A stretch of 36,889 nucleotides of DNA, from the IMG/VR virus record IMGVR_UViG_3300017990_000036, positions 1-36,889 of that record. One strand, written 5' to 3'. Positions 6,737 to 15,074 of this stretch are shown here, piece by piece. Below the pieces are notes generated by a model. It was not told the origin of the DNA and searched no databases. It was given only the letters and a program-made list of their open reading frames with translations. The position numbers and the translations under genes were made by a program. This stretch comes from a virus. Within the stretch, counting starts at the first letter, position 1, and the number at the start of each line of letters is the position of its first letter.

Positions 6737-7227
6737 TACAGCCATTTTTAAATGATAGTGATTTTTTCAAATCAGTGGGGATTGACGAGGGTGGCAACTT
6801 AATGAAATCTAAAAAGATGCCAATAGGTACAGTATCTAAAGGTTACAAAAAAGTTGCCGAAGGTAAGTGGGTACCAGTAAAGAACGAAAAAAAAGATTCT
6901 AAAGTAAATGGTGAGATATTAAAACCTGAACAGAGAATGGAAGGTCTTTCAAAAATAAAAGATTTAAAAGATCTTAAAGAATCTTCAAATGCTATATTAA
7001 AGGATTTAGATAAAGAAGGATTTGAACGAGTAGACATTTTAAGATTTCTTGTTAGTACAGCAATGAGAACTCCTACGGGCGGTAGATATGATAGAATGAG
7101 AGGATTAGTGAATGAAAATGATTATGATAAATTTAGTAAAGCTGTTAATGGTATATTCGCTGATTTAGTAGAAGATGGTTTTGAAAGCAACGACATATAT
7201 CAATTTATTTATAGAAAAATAAAATAA
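6733..7227 (+). CDS. tagged protein with PIG module and helical domain (164 aa)
   Basis: The layout is clear: residues 3-26 tag (QPFLNDSDFFKSVGIDEGGN), residues 25-50 PIG module (KSKKMPIGTVSKGYKKVAEG and KWVPVK), then a roughly 95-residue helical domain (RVDILRFLVSTAMRTPTGGR, AVNGIFADLVEDGFESNDIY). The domain is not recognised. The tag-module-domain order is the simplest example of the cargo design in this operon. Overlaps the previous stop by 4 nt (ATGA). Confidence 0.65.
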   Translation: MIQPFLNDSDFFKSVGIDEGGNLMKSKKMPIGTVSKGYKKVAEGKWVPVKNEKKDSKVNGEILKPEQRMEGLSKIKDLKDLKESSNAILKDLDKEGFERVDILRFLVSTAMRTPTGGRYDRMRGLVNENDYDKFSKAVNGIFADLVEDGFESNDIYQFIYRKIK

Positions 7228-7238
7228 GGAAAAAATGA

Positions 7239-7571
7239 ATGGAAGAATTAGTAATTTCAATAAAACAGATAATAGGTTCTTCTTTATTATATTTAATTGT
7301 ATCAATTTTTTTAGCACAGTTGATAATGAAGTTTGTATCATATTGGGTTAAAAGAGTATTTTATATATCTCGATTAAAATCAATGAATATACTCTCAGAA
7401 GATAGATGGGTAAAAATAGATGGGTTAGAAGGAGTTACAGAAAGAAAAGGAGATATGATAAAATTAAAAAATGAAAATTGTATTACATGGATACCTATTA
7501 GAAGAATAATTGAAAATTCAGTAGTTTCTATACCTATAATAAAAGATGGTAAAAAACAGGAAAAAAGATGA
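7239..7571 (+). CDS. 110-aa membrane protein with small beta domain
   Basis: One hydrophobic segment at about residues 10-32 (IIGSSLLYLIVSIFLAQLIM), a basic stretch, then a compact beta-rich domain (VKIDGLEGVTERKGDMIKLK, CITWIPIRRIIENSVVSIPI). The membrane segment plus beta fold weakly recalls the MscS channel middle domain, but it is too short for a channel subunit of that kind and no clear family is recognised. It sits among cargo genes but lacks tag and module. The SD AAGGAAAAAATG is weak. Overlaps the next gene by 4 nt. Confidence 0.55.
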   Translation: MEELVISIKQIIGSSLLYLIVSIFLAQLIMKFVSYWVKRVFYISRLKSMNILSEDRWVKIDGLEGVTERKGDMIKLKNENCITWIPIRRIIENSVVSIPIIKDGKKQEKR

Positions 7572-9010
7572 AAAAATCATTAACATTTTCAGGATATAAA
7601 CTTCAAGGAAGAACAAAGATAAATGGTCTAGATATTTCTATAGAGAACAAAAAAGGCTCTGTTCGATCTGGAACAGATAAAGATGGTCGCGAATGGAAAA
7701 CTAAAATGCATTATCCTTATGGATATATAAAAGGAACCATTGGAAAAGATAAACAGCATTTGGATGCGTATATCGGGAATAATAAAAACAGTGACGTTGT
7801 TTACATCGTACATCAGAACGATCCAGTTTCGAGACAGTACGACGAAGATAAAGTCATGGTGGGTTTTAATTCAGCAGATGAAGCGAAGAAAGCGTATATG
7901 AATCAATACGATAGACCGGGGTTTTTTGGTAGCATGACAGAAATGGGAATGGATGAGTTTAAAGAAAAAATATTTTCAGATAAATGGAAAGGAAGCATGA
8001 TTAAATCGTTAGGAGGTGATAGAATGGGAGTTCTATTAGCAAATAAAAATGATGGAAGTTTAATATTAATCAAAGGAAAGAAGATGCCTATAGGCACAGT
8101 AAGTAAGGGTAGAAAGAAAGTTAAAGAAGGTTTGTGGATACCGATTAAGAAAGAGAAAATAGGAAAACAAGTAGAGAAAGAAACTATTAGTGCTGACATA
8201 AAAGATGGCAAATTAAAAGTTAAGAAGAAAGATTTTATACCGTTAAAAAAAGATATTAATGTAGTAACTAGAAGTGGAAAATCAGTAATAATACGTAAGA
8301 ATGATAAAATAAAAATTACGAAAAAAGGTGATAAATTTGTTCAGTTTATAACTGATAAAGACAGTGAACCGGTTAGAATGAATAAAAAAGAATTTATAAA
8401 TTCAATAAAATCAAAAGAAGTAAATTTAAAGAAAAAAACAAAAGATTATAAAAAAGGAGATTCTGTTGAAATAAGTTTTGAGCCGGGATTAATCGATAAG
8501 GGAGTAGTTATTAAAAACAATAATGATGGAACATTGAAAGTAAAATGGGAAGATGGTAGTATTATAAATAAAGTGGAGATTAAAGATTTAAATAACGGGT
8601 TAAAAGAAGAAAATAAAACAAAACAAGAAATGGATGCTTATGATAAAGAAATAAAAGAGATGGAAAGCAATGTTGTTAATGCTGCAAAAATTTGGCCAGA
8701 AGCAAGTAAAAAATCAATAGCTAATTTTCAGAAACAACAAAGAGAAGCAATACAACAAATAAAAGAAAAACAGAAAATTTTATTTGAAAGTAAAAAGAAA
8801 TTATCAAAACAAGACGAAAAGAATATAGTTGATGAATTTGTTTTGTTTAGTGGATTAGAACCTCATGAAGCAGATCAAGATACGATTGATAAATATCTGA
8901 AAAAAGAATTATCTAAAGAATTTGATAAAGATAAAGTAAAAGATTTTTTATATAATTATAAACAAGAAGAAGTTATTAAAAAAGAACAAAGACATGGTCG
9001 AAGTGAATAA
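7568..9010 (+). CDS. polyvalent-type protein: inorganic-pyrophosphatase-like domain, PIG module, Tudor-like domain
   Basis: 480 residues. Residues 10-150 contain YPYGYIKGTIGKDKQHLDAY and later VYIVHQ and GFNSADEAKKAYMNQYD, matching the phage 'InPase' domain (a pyrophosphatase-like fold with the G-x-D-x-D/E-x-x-D-x-Y type core, here GKDKQHLDAYIG) found in polyvalent proteins. Residues 169-195 are a PIG module. Residues about 292-342 resemble a Tudor/KOW-like barrel (KGDSVEISFEPGLIDKGVVI, LKVKWEDGSI). The last 130 residues are helical and charged. A role in the injected cargo, perhaps modifying nucleotides or diphosphate bonds, is inference. Overlaps the MuF gene by 1 nt. Confidence 0.65.
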   Translation: MKKSLTFSGYKLQGRTKINGLDISIENKKGSVRSGTDKDGREWKTKMHYPYGYIKGTIGKDKQHLDAYIGNNKNSDVVYIVHQNDPVSRQYDEDKVMVGFNSADEAKKAYMNQYDRPGFFGSMTEMGMDEFKEKIFSDKWKGSMIKSLGGDRMGVLLANKNDGSLILIKGKKMPIGTVSKGRKKVKEGLWIPIKKEKIGKQVEKETISADIKDGKLKVKKKDFIPLKKDINVVTRSGKSVIIRKNDKIKITKKGDKFVQFITDKDSEPVRMNKKEFINSIKSKEVNLKKKTKDYKKGDSVEISFEPGLIDKGVVIKNNNDGTLKVKWEDGSIINKVEIKDLNNGLKEENKTKQEMDAYDKEIKEMESNVVNAAKIWPEASKKSIANFQKQQREAIQQIKEKQKILFESKKKLSKQDEKNIVDEFVLFSGLEPHEADQDTIDKYLKKELSKEFDKDKVKDFLYNYKQEEVIKKEQRHGRSE

Positions 9011-10302
9011 TGAAATTATTTATACCAAATCATTTACAAAATAAAGAATGGGAAATACAATCACTTTTAATTAAAGCCGATAAAGAAATAACTAAAGCAG
9101 AATTAAGTGATTTCAGATGGGTAAGAGAATATCAAGAAGCATTGATGGAATATGTTCAGGATGTATTCAAACAAATAGCAATTGGTGTTGGATTAAAGTT
9201 GAATGTAGATCCTTCTAATATAATGCAAAAATCTGTTAAAGTTTCATTAGATATTCTTCAAAAAGCTGCTAATGGTGAAGAGATCGAAAATGCTTTGTTT
9301 TATAAATCTCTTTTTTCTAATTTAAAAGAGAAATTCACTATAGCAAAGAACTTCTTTAAGAAATTTGGGTTCAATAAAGGAAAGCCATTACAACCATTAA
9401 ATATAAAAGGAAAACTAAAATATAACCCAGAAACAGGAATGCCATTAACGACAGAAGAATGGAATAATTTGACAAAAGAAATTGTAGATTTTCTAGGAGA
9501 TAAAATAGGGACATTAGAAGAAGAGCTTGTTGTAAAAGCAGGTTTAATGGGAAAACTAATGCAAGTAATGGAAGAAGATGGGATTCCAATTGACGAACAA
9601 AAGAAAATGTCGCATGACGATGTTGAATCAAGGTATGGTTATATTCCTGATAATACAGAAGATGCAGTAAAGAAATTTAACCTGTCTGACCCAGAAATTG
9701 CAGCAATTGAATATTCAAAACAACACGCTGCAGAACATCTTGCAATAGAAGACGGAAGTCTAAAAAACAAAATAGTTAAATTAGTTAGAGAACAAATAAC
9801 GGGCGGGTTAGAGGATGGGTTGACAGCTCAAGAATTAACACAAAGATTATTCTGGATAGATCCTACAGATGAACTTGGAAGAAGATTTTCACAAAAAACA
9901 ATTGACGCAATAAACAGAGATTGGAGGAGAGTGAGTATAACAGAAATTTCATACGCATTAAATAACGGATACTTAGAAGCTGTAAATCAACAGAAAAAGA
10001 AAGAAGGCAAAAGTACGTATTTTGTTTTTTCAGGGGGTATAATACCAACATCATCAAAACAATGTATTAATTGGTTAGGGACAATAGTAAAGTATGTAGA
10101 TAAGCCATTAAGCGATGATGAAATAAACGACCCACACGCTCGATATGCTATATGGCGCGGTAAAAATAATGTGGGGAGAAATGGAGCCAATTGGTGGATA
10201 TGTATTCCTGCCCATCCGCAATGTATTCACTATTGGTCCGAAATTGATCCTACAGTAGAGGAATGGGACAGTTCAATTAATAAGGTGGTATATAAAATTT
10301 AA
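9010..10302 (+). CDS. MuF-type phage head morphogenesis protein
   Basis: 430 residues. The C-terminal 120 residues have the signature of the Mu gpF / SPP1 gp7 family: ITEISYALNNGYLEAV, the Cys-bearing CINWLGTIV, then NWWICIPAHPQCIHYWSEID. These minor head proteins bind the portal and are packaged in a few copies. MuF proteins often have toxin or effector domains fused on the C-terminal side; here the protein ends right after the MuF domain. The N-terminal LLIKADKEITKAEL resembles the K-x-K joints of the cargo proteins. Follows portal and cargo genes as expected. Starts in a TAATG overlap. Confidence 0.8.
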   Translation: MKLFIPNHLQNKEWEIQSLLIKADKEITKAELSDFRWVREYQEALMEYVQDVFKQIAIGVGLKLNVDPSNIMQKSVKVSLDILQKAANGEEIENALFYKSLFSNLKEKFTIAKNFFKKFGFNKGKPLQPLNIKGKLKYNPETGMPLTTEEWNNLTKEIVDFLGDKIGTLEEELVVKAGLMGKLMQVMEEDGIPIDEQKKMSHDDVESRYGYIPDNTEDAVKKFNLSDPEIAAIEYSKQHAAEHLAIEDGSLKNKIVKLVREQITGGLEDGLTAQELTQRLFWIDPTDELGRRFSQKTIDAINRDWRRVSITEISYALNNGYLEAVNQQKKKEGKSTYFVFSGGIIPTSSKQCINWLGTIVKYVDKPLSDDEINDPHARYAIWRGKNNVGRNGANWWICIPAHPQCIHYWSEIDPTVEEWDSSINKVVYKI

Positions 10303-10316
10303 ATAGGAGAAAAACA

Positions 10317-10775
10317 ATAAAACAACCATTTTTAAATGATGAAGAATTTTTTAAATCAAACGCAATTTATGACAGTGGAAATCTTATGAAGGCAAAGTAT
10401 ATCAAACGGACTGGAGTCCCGGGCGACTACAAATATTGGTACATGGATCCTAAGACACATAAATTGAAGGAAGGATTTAAAACTTCTCCATATAAAAAAG
10501 AAAAGAAAACTGAAGATCCATTGCCAGTACAAAAAAAAGAAAAATATAATGGTTTTGAGGGTAAATTAAATAATGTAAGTGGACACGGCAATTCTGGTAA
10601 TTTTATAATAAAGAAAGACGGTACATTTAAATTTGATGTTGATGGAATTGGTGTAAAAGAAGGAAAACTTTCTGATATAACAAATGAAGAAATAAAAGAT
10701 TATTTTGAAATAACTGATAACAGCTTTAAGACTTTAAAGAAAGAGTTAGATAAAGCAAGAGAAAATTTAAAATAA
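10317..10775 (+). CDS. tagged protein with RTG..YKYWY module; apparent ATA start
   Basis: Reading from ATA 10317, 7 nt after an AGGAG SD, gives the cargo tag QPFLNDEEFFKSNAIYDSGN, then LMKAK, then the RTG module (KYIKRTGVPGDYKYWYMDP). The first ATG in this frame is 10386, inside the tag-module joint and without a clear SD. Because the tag matches the starts of the proteins at 6383 and 6733, the full gene most likely begins at 10317. The remaining 100 residues form a beta-rich domain (GNFIIKKDGTFKFDVDGIGV) and a charged helix. Domain unrecognised. Either AUA is used or this is a start-codon mutation. Confidence 0.6.
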   Translation: MKQPFLNDEEFFKSNAIYDSGNLMKAKYIKRTGVPGDYKYWYMDPKTHKLKEGFKTSPYKKEKKTEDPLPVQKKEKYNGFEGKLNNVSGHGNSGNFIIKKDGTFKFDVDGIGVKEGKLSDITNEEIKDYFEITDNSFKTLKKELDKARENLK

Positions 10776-11905
10776 TAATGAATGTAAAATTGTATATAGA
10801 TAATATGGGCTGGTCAAATGAACGCTACCAGGCACTCGATGGTGAACTGAGAGATGTCGTGGAGAAGCTTGAACAATATATAAAATTAAAAAATCCTATA
10901 ATTATTCATTTATATAAAGACATTAATAAAAAAAATGATATTAGAGCTGAATATGATGAAGGCATAATAATCATTTATGAATCTACTTCTGATTGGAGAG
11001 GAGATTTCATTCATGAATTTGCACATCAGATTTGTAGATATGATGATTTAAGATCTTTAACAAAAATAAAACTAAAAGATCTTAAGAAGAAGCTTCAAAA
11101 AAATAATGGTGATGGTAGAATATTTATTAATGATCATGTATATTCAGAAGAGAAAGAGATATTAGCTACATTATTTAAATGGTATATTTCAGGAAAAATA
11201 ATCGATGAAGCTTATGAAACAGTATTAAAAAATTATTGTCCTGAAGGATATCTTATAATAGAAGATATTTTAAATAAAGAGAAATTACAGAAATCAACAG
11301 GCTTATATTTTTTTAAAGCTAAAAAGTATCCAATAGGTTACATAAGCCAGAAGACTGGATTGAAAAAAGTAGCCGAAGGTAAGTGGGTACCTGTAAAAGA
11401 AGAGCAAAAAATAGAAAAGAAACTTAAAGAATTTAATTATTATAATTTACCAAGATCAGGAATGTTTGAAGAAAATGGAGTAAAATATATTGGAGCTTTT
11501 CATGGAACATCAAAGAAAAATAAAGATAAAATATTAAAAGAAGGGTTATTACCATCGTCTGAAACTGGAATAATATCTGGGAGTGTAGGACAAGAAGATA
11601 TTAGTTTGACAGATAATTTTGAATTCGCAGAGTCTTATGGGCCAGATACGATTTTATATATAAAGATTCCATTAAATGATGCTGAAAATTTTGATTTTAA
11701 AGAATCAAAAGGATATGATATTGACGATCCATCAGAATATAATTTCAGTAAAATTCCAGCACAATATATAAAGGGGATATATAAAAAAAAATTAAAGAAA
11801 TCTTTATTTTTTAAATCTAGAAATCATAAATATGTTAAAAGAACTGGGGTTAAGGGAAATTACAAATACTGGTACAAAGATCCAAAGACAGGAAAATTAA
11901 CAACA
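10386..11905 (+). repeat. RTG..YKYWY protein module, two copies
   Basis: Copies at 10386-10469 and 11813-11905 encode KY[IV]KRTGV.G[DN]YKYWY.DPKT.KL, following K[AS][KR]. The module occupies the same place, between a K-x-K joint and a domain, as the PIG module, so the two are probably alternative versions of one element. The 10386 copy is much richer in GC (CGGACTGGAGTCCCGGGCG) than its surroundings. Confidence 0.75.
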
Positions 11906-14164
11906 AACGAAAAAGAAAGCATTAAAATAAAAAAAATAGATTTTGGAGAATATGAAGTAAAATTTAAAGATACAACTTTTCATATAGAAAGAACAGACGA
12001 GAAAAATACATGGGATTTATATGTTACTAATAAGAAAGAAGGAAATGATCATGAATGGAGTAAAAGATTTAAAACAAAAAAAGAAATTGTAGATTATGTA
12101 AAAGATGAAATAGAAGATTTAAAAGATGAAAATAAGAAACAATTTACACTAAAAGAAGTAGAAAATATTATGTCTGAAGGTGTTAAATCTGCGAATATTA
12201 TATTTGATTCAGAAAAAAATGATAAATTTATAAAAGAAAAAGTAAATATAAACGACATAGAAAGTAATTTAACTTATAACGATTATATTGATGATCCTGA
12301 TGCAGAAGAATCTCTTGGTATAATTCATTCGTTAGTTGATAAAATAAAAAATGGTATAAAATTACATCCAATTGTTGTAGATGAAAATAATAAAATAATG
12401 GATGGATTACATAGATATATAGCATATCTTTATTTAAATAAAAATGAAATAGAAGTATTTAAAAGAATCAATAAAAAAAAATTAAAAAAGTCTAAATTTC
12501 AATTAAGAATATCAGATAAAAATAACTTTCTTAAAGCTAAAACTCTTCCTATAGGGACAGTGAGAAATTGGAAGGGTGGAAAGTTTAAAAAGGTCGGTAA
12601 TAAGACCTGGAAATTTGTAGGAGAAATAAAAGAAAAGAAATCAGAAACAAAAAAAGAAAAATTTTTATTAGAACAAATTCCAGTAAAGGGATTGAATAAA
12701 GGAATAGATTTTAAAGCTAATGAGAAGTTCTTGAATGATGAAATTAAAGAATATTCATATAAGAATTCTTCTATCTATCAAGGTCATGAAAAACTTTATA
12801 GCCATTATAAAATACAAATTGCTGATATAAAAAATGCAATTAAAAATAAAACTTATTGGCATGAAGATTATTCAATGAAAAAAATTAAAGGTGATGAACT
12901 TAAACGTGTACTAAAAAATAAAGAAGAAAGACTTAAAGAAAGAAAACAAATACTTCATGAAATGAGTCATCTTGAAGTATTAGAAGATTTTGCTAAAAAT
13001 CTTACTCCAGTACATAGTTTATCAGCAGAAAAGTTTATAAGAGTATTGAAAAGTGGAGGGTTGAAATCGTTAGAACAATTGGGAGAGAGTGGAAAGCAAG
13101 CTGGATATGCAATAGTTGAAAGTGAGATAAGACCAGAATTTGGTGATGAAATAACTGAGAAAATATACAAGGAGATAAATGATGTTGGAAAGATAGCTGG
13201 AACAAGAGCAAATCTTGTTAAATTTCTTGGTGGAAATTATGATGTAAAGAAAGGAGGACGTTTAGCAAAAATCTTAAATAAATTATACGATAATTGGGAA
13301 GAAATAGAGACGGGTGCTATAGGGTATGAGGTAGATAAAGAGTTAGGAACAAATAAACATGTCTTTAGTATACTTGGTCCAAACGGAAATGGTAGTGGAT
13401 ACGGAGAAATAAGTATAATATTAAAGCCTGAGATAATGGAACATCCAGATTTTAATATGACGCCAGTAGCTGGGACTAGTTTTTATAGTGGGGAAATGTA
13501 TGATCATAGAGAATGGACAAAAGAAAAAAGAGGATATAAAGTTGGAGATGAATTTCAAGAAGATAAATATACATTCAAAATCATTAAGATAGATGAAGGT
13601 AATGATGAATTAGAAATAAAATATATAAATGCTAAAGGAAAACTGGGTGCTGGCAAAAAAGAAAATATTGGGAAAATCTATACAGAGAGCTTTAGAGATT
13701 TTGAAAGAATGTTTAATGTCGAATTAAAACAAATTATACAACCAAGACAAGAAGATAGAAATATTCATTTTAATAAATCAAAACTTAATGCTAAAGAGAA
13801 TCCTAAATATTACGAATATATGGCTAAAGATATAGCAGCTCAAGGGAGTATAAATGATTATTTAAATAGACAGTCTCATGGAAAGTATGAGGGGCATCTT
13901 CCAAGTTTTGTGCCTACGAGTATGTTTGCTGAAGTTATTATTGGAAATTTAGGAGCTGAAAGATTAATGACAGAGCTTGAAGATACTGATAAAAAATTTG
14001 CTGACAAAATGAATCAAGCAAAAGATTACAAGGAATATATCAAAATTCTAAAAAGTCATTTAGAAAAGAAAGGAATAAAAATAACTGTATTAGAAAATGA
14101 TACAAAAATTCTTCCATATATGGAAAAAAGTTTTAAGGAAGGAAAGTGGAAAAAACAAAAATAA
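10778..14164 (+). CDS. 1128-aa polyvalent protein: HExxH peptidase, ART-like, ParB-like and C-terminal domains
   Basis: Domains are separated by repeated joints. Residues 1-165: metallopeptidase-like with HEFAH at 79-83 and SEEKE at 123-127 as possible third ligand. Joint 1 (174-208): FFKAK plus PIG module. Residues 225-335: ADP-ribosyltransferase-like, FHGTS at 241-245, LTDNFEFAESYG at 277-288. Joint 2 (343-376): FFKSR plus RTG module. Residues 455-565: ParB/sulfiredoxin-like, with IDDPDAEESLGIIHSLVDKI and the signature HPIVVDENNKIMDGLHRYIA near 530-549. Joint 3 (584-615): FLKAK plus PIG module. Residues 620-1128: unrecognised region with HSLSAEKFIRVLKSGGL and YGEISIILKP, perhaps another transferase. 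Likely a virion-delivered polyprotein (inference). Confidence 0.7.
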   Translation: MNVKLYIDNMGWSNERYQALDGELRDVVEKLEQYIKLKNPIIIHLYKDINKKNDIRAEYDEGIIIIYESTSDWRGDFIHEFAHQICRYDDLRSLTKIKLKDLKKKLQKNNGDGRIFINDHVYSEEKEILATLFKWYISGKIIDEAYETVLKNYCPEGYLIIEDILNKEKLQKSTGLYFFKAKKYPIGYISQKTGLKKVAEGKWVPVKEEQKIEKKLKEFNYYNLPRSGMFEENGVKYIGAFHGTSKKNKDKILKEGLLPSSETGIISGSVGQEDISLTDNFEFAESYGPDTILYIKIPLNDAENFDFKESKGYDIDDPSEYNFSKIPAQYIKGIYKKKLKKSLFFKSRNHKYVKRTGVKGNYKYWYKDPKTGKLTTNEKESIKIKKIDFGEYEVKFKDTTFHIERTDEKNTWDLYVTNKKEGNDHEWSKRFKTKKEIVDYVKDEIEDLKDENKKQFTLKEVENIMSEGVKSANIIFDSEKNDKFIKEKVNINDIESNLTYNDYIDDPDAEESLGIIHSLVDKIKNGIKLHPIVVDENNKIMDGLHRYIAYLYLNKNEIEVFKRINKKKLKKSKFQLRISDKNNFLKAKTLPIGTVRNWKGGKFKKVGNKTWKFVGEIKEKKSETKKEKFLLEQIPVKGLNKGIDFKANEKFLNDEIKEYSYKNSSIYQGHEKLYSHYKIQIADIKNAIKNKTYWHEDYSMKKIKGDELKRVLKNKEERLKERKQILHEMSHLEVLEDFAKNLTPVHSLSAEKFIRVLKSGGLKSLEQLGESGKQAGYAIVESEIRPEFGDEITEKIYKEINDVGKIAGTRANLVKFLGGNYDVKKGGRLAKILNKLYDNWEEIETGAIGYEVDKELGTNKHVFSILGPNGNGSGYGEISIILKPEIMEHPDFNMTPVAGTSFYSGEMYDHREWTKEKRGYKVGDEFQEDKYTFKIIKIDEGNDELEIKYINAKGKLGAGKKENIGKIYTESFRDFERMFNVELKQIIQPRQEDRNIHFNKSKLNAKENPKYYEYMAKDIAAQGSINDYLNRQSHGKYEGHLPSFVPTSMFAEVIIGNLGAERLMTELEDTDKKFADKMNQAKDYKEYIKILKSHLEKKGIKITVLENDTKILPYMEKSFKEGKWKKQK

Positions 14165-14343
14165 AATTAAATGAATATGTTAGGATTATAGGTCATTATA
14201 GAATTGGGCACGTTGTGAATATAAAAGAAACTAAAGAGGGTAGAATATATAAAGTTCATTTATTGTCAGATACGAATGGAACTTTTGATTATAAAGAAGA
14301 TCAATTAATAGGTTTGAGGATTATATATAATGCAAAGAATTAA
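14146..14343 (+). CDS. 65-aa small beta-barrel-like protein
   Basis: GTG start at 14146 with AAGGAAA as SD, overlapping the polyvalent gene by 19 nt. The sequence YVRIIGHYRIGHVVNIKETK and the following IYKVHLL alternate hydrophobic and polar residues as in a KOW/Tudor/CarD-like five-stranded barrel. Its role is unknown. The next gene overlaps its end by 14 nt. Confidence 0.5.
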   Translation: MEKTKIKLNEYVRIIGHYRIGHVVNIKETKEGRIYKVHLLSDTNGTFDYKEDQLIGLRIIYNAKN

Positions 14344-14533
14344 AATAGGAAAATGGAATAGTTACAATGTTTTTATGAACAAGAATAAAGAAAAAGTATA
14401 TTGGACGATAGAAGACAATAAAGGAAATATAACAAATAAATTTGAAAGCAAAGAATCTTTTGGACATTGGGTTTTTCATTCTGGATTTAAGCCAGGCAAC
14501 GATAAAAAATTAATATTAAGGAGAAAGAAATGA
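14330..14533 (+). CDS. 67-aa hypothetical protein
   Basis: A small basic protein (KIGKWNSYNVFMNKNKEKVY, FGHWVFHSGFKPGNDKK) with beta-rich N-terminal part. No cysteine motif or membrane segment. ATG 14330 has no strong SD but overlaps its neighbours, suggesting coupled translation. Function unknown. Confidence 0.5.
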   Translation: MQRIKIGKWNSYNVFMNKNKEKVYWTIEDNKGNITNKFESKESFGHWVFHSGFKPGNDKKLILRRKK

Positions 14534-14751
14534 ATATTAAAAAATTCTTTAAAAATATTTTTGGTAAAGAAAATCAAGAACCGTTAATTGAAACATTTAA
14601 AGATATTCAAGGACAATTTAGATTTAGAGTGAGAGCTAAAAATGGAAAAATTATAGCGAATAGTGAAGCGTATTTAACCAAACAATCTTTAATGAAAGGA
14701 ATAAAATCTTTGAAAATAACAACTAAAAAAGCAAAGGTGGTTGAAAAGTGA
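14530..14751 (+). CDS. 73-aa hypothetical protein
   Basis: The centre FRFRVRAKNGKIIANSEAYL resembles the small YegP/DUF1508-type strand-turn-strand unit (F-x-F-x-L-x-A-x-N-G-x-I/V-I-x-x-S-E/Q-x-Y), followed by SLMKGIKSLK. That family is a small stress-linked fold, so a DUF1508-like call is reasonable. Overlaps the previous stop by 4 nt; AAGGAGAAAG is its SD. Confidence 0.6.
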   Translation: MNIKKFFKNIFGKENQEPLIETFKDIQGQFRFRVRAKNGKIIANSEAYLTKQSLMKGIKSLKITTKKAKVVEK

Positions 14752-15074
14752 ATGTAGAAAATATAGCAGAATATCAAAATATCAGGATAGAATTGAACGG
14801 AATAGAAAAAGAAATAGAGAATTTGTTTAGAATGCTCGAAAAAAAACAAAGAATAGATTTTGATAGATGTTCTGATTATGGAGAGAGAGGATTTGTATTA
14901 CATTTATTTTTTGATCAAATAAATATACAAGCTTTAAAAGAAGAAAATATAGAGAAACTTAAAATTTTATTAATCAAATATGACAATTTAAGAACGTTGC
15001 AAAGTAGAGCTGAAGAAAAAATGAATATAGATAAATCGATAGAAAAATCTAATAAAAAAACGGATATATATTAA
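14748..15074 (+). CDS. 108-aa helical hypothetical protein
   Basis: GTG start overlapping the previous stop (GTGA), with AAAGGTGG upstream. The protein is mainly helical with a coiled N-terminus (IRIELNGIEKEIENLFRMLE) and a charged Ser/Lys end. A CSDYGERGFVLHLFFD stretch in the middle is the only distinct segment. It may be a chaperone-like partner of the following protease-like gene, but nothing proves this. Confidence 0.5.
   Translation: MNVENIAEYQNIRIELNGIEKEIENLFRMLEKKQRIDFDRCSDYGERGFVLHLFFDQINIQALKEENIEKLKILLIKYDNLRTLQSRAEEKMNIDKSIEKSNKKTDIY

Larger units (their letters stand above)
5445..12622 (+). repeat. PIG..GKWVP protein module, five dispersed copies
   Basis: Copies are encoded at 5445-5525 (sigma factor), 6805-6882 (164-aa protein), 8072-8152 (pyrophosphatase-domain protein), 11315-11401 and 12533-12622 (polyvalent protein). 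The consensus is K[SAG]K, one or two residues, PIG[THY][VI], then 6-9 residues and a Gly/Lys-rich segment ending GKW[VI]P[VI]. Copies at 6805 and 11315 also share DNA such as GCCGAAGGTAAGTGGGTACC. The module precedes or joins enzymatic domains, so it is a linker, cleavage or packaging element rather than a catalytic unit. Confidence 0.8.

Noticed and set aside
7239-7571. Mechanosensitive channel (MscS) subunit
   Set aside because: Only one membrane segment and about 60 residues of beta domain; similarity is too slight for a family call.
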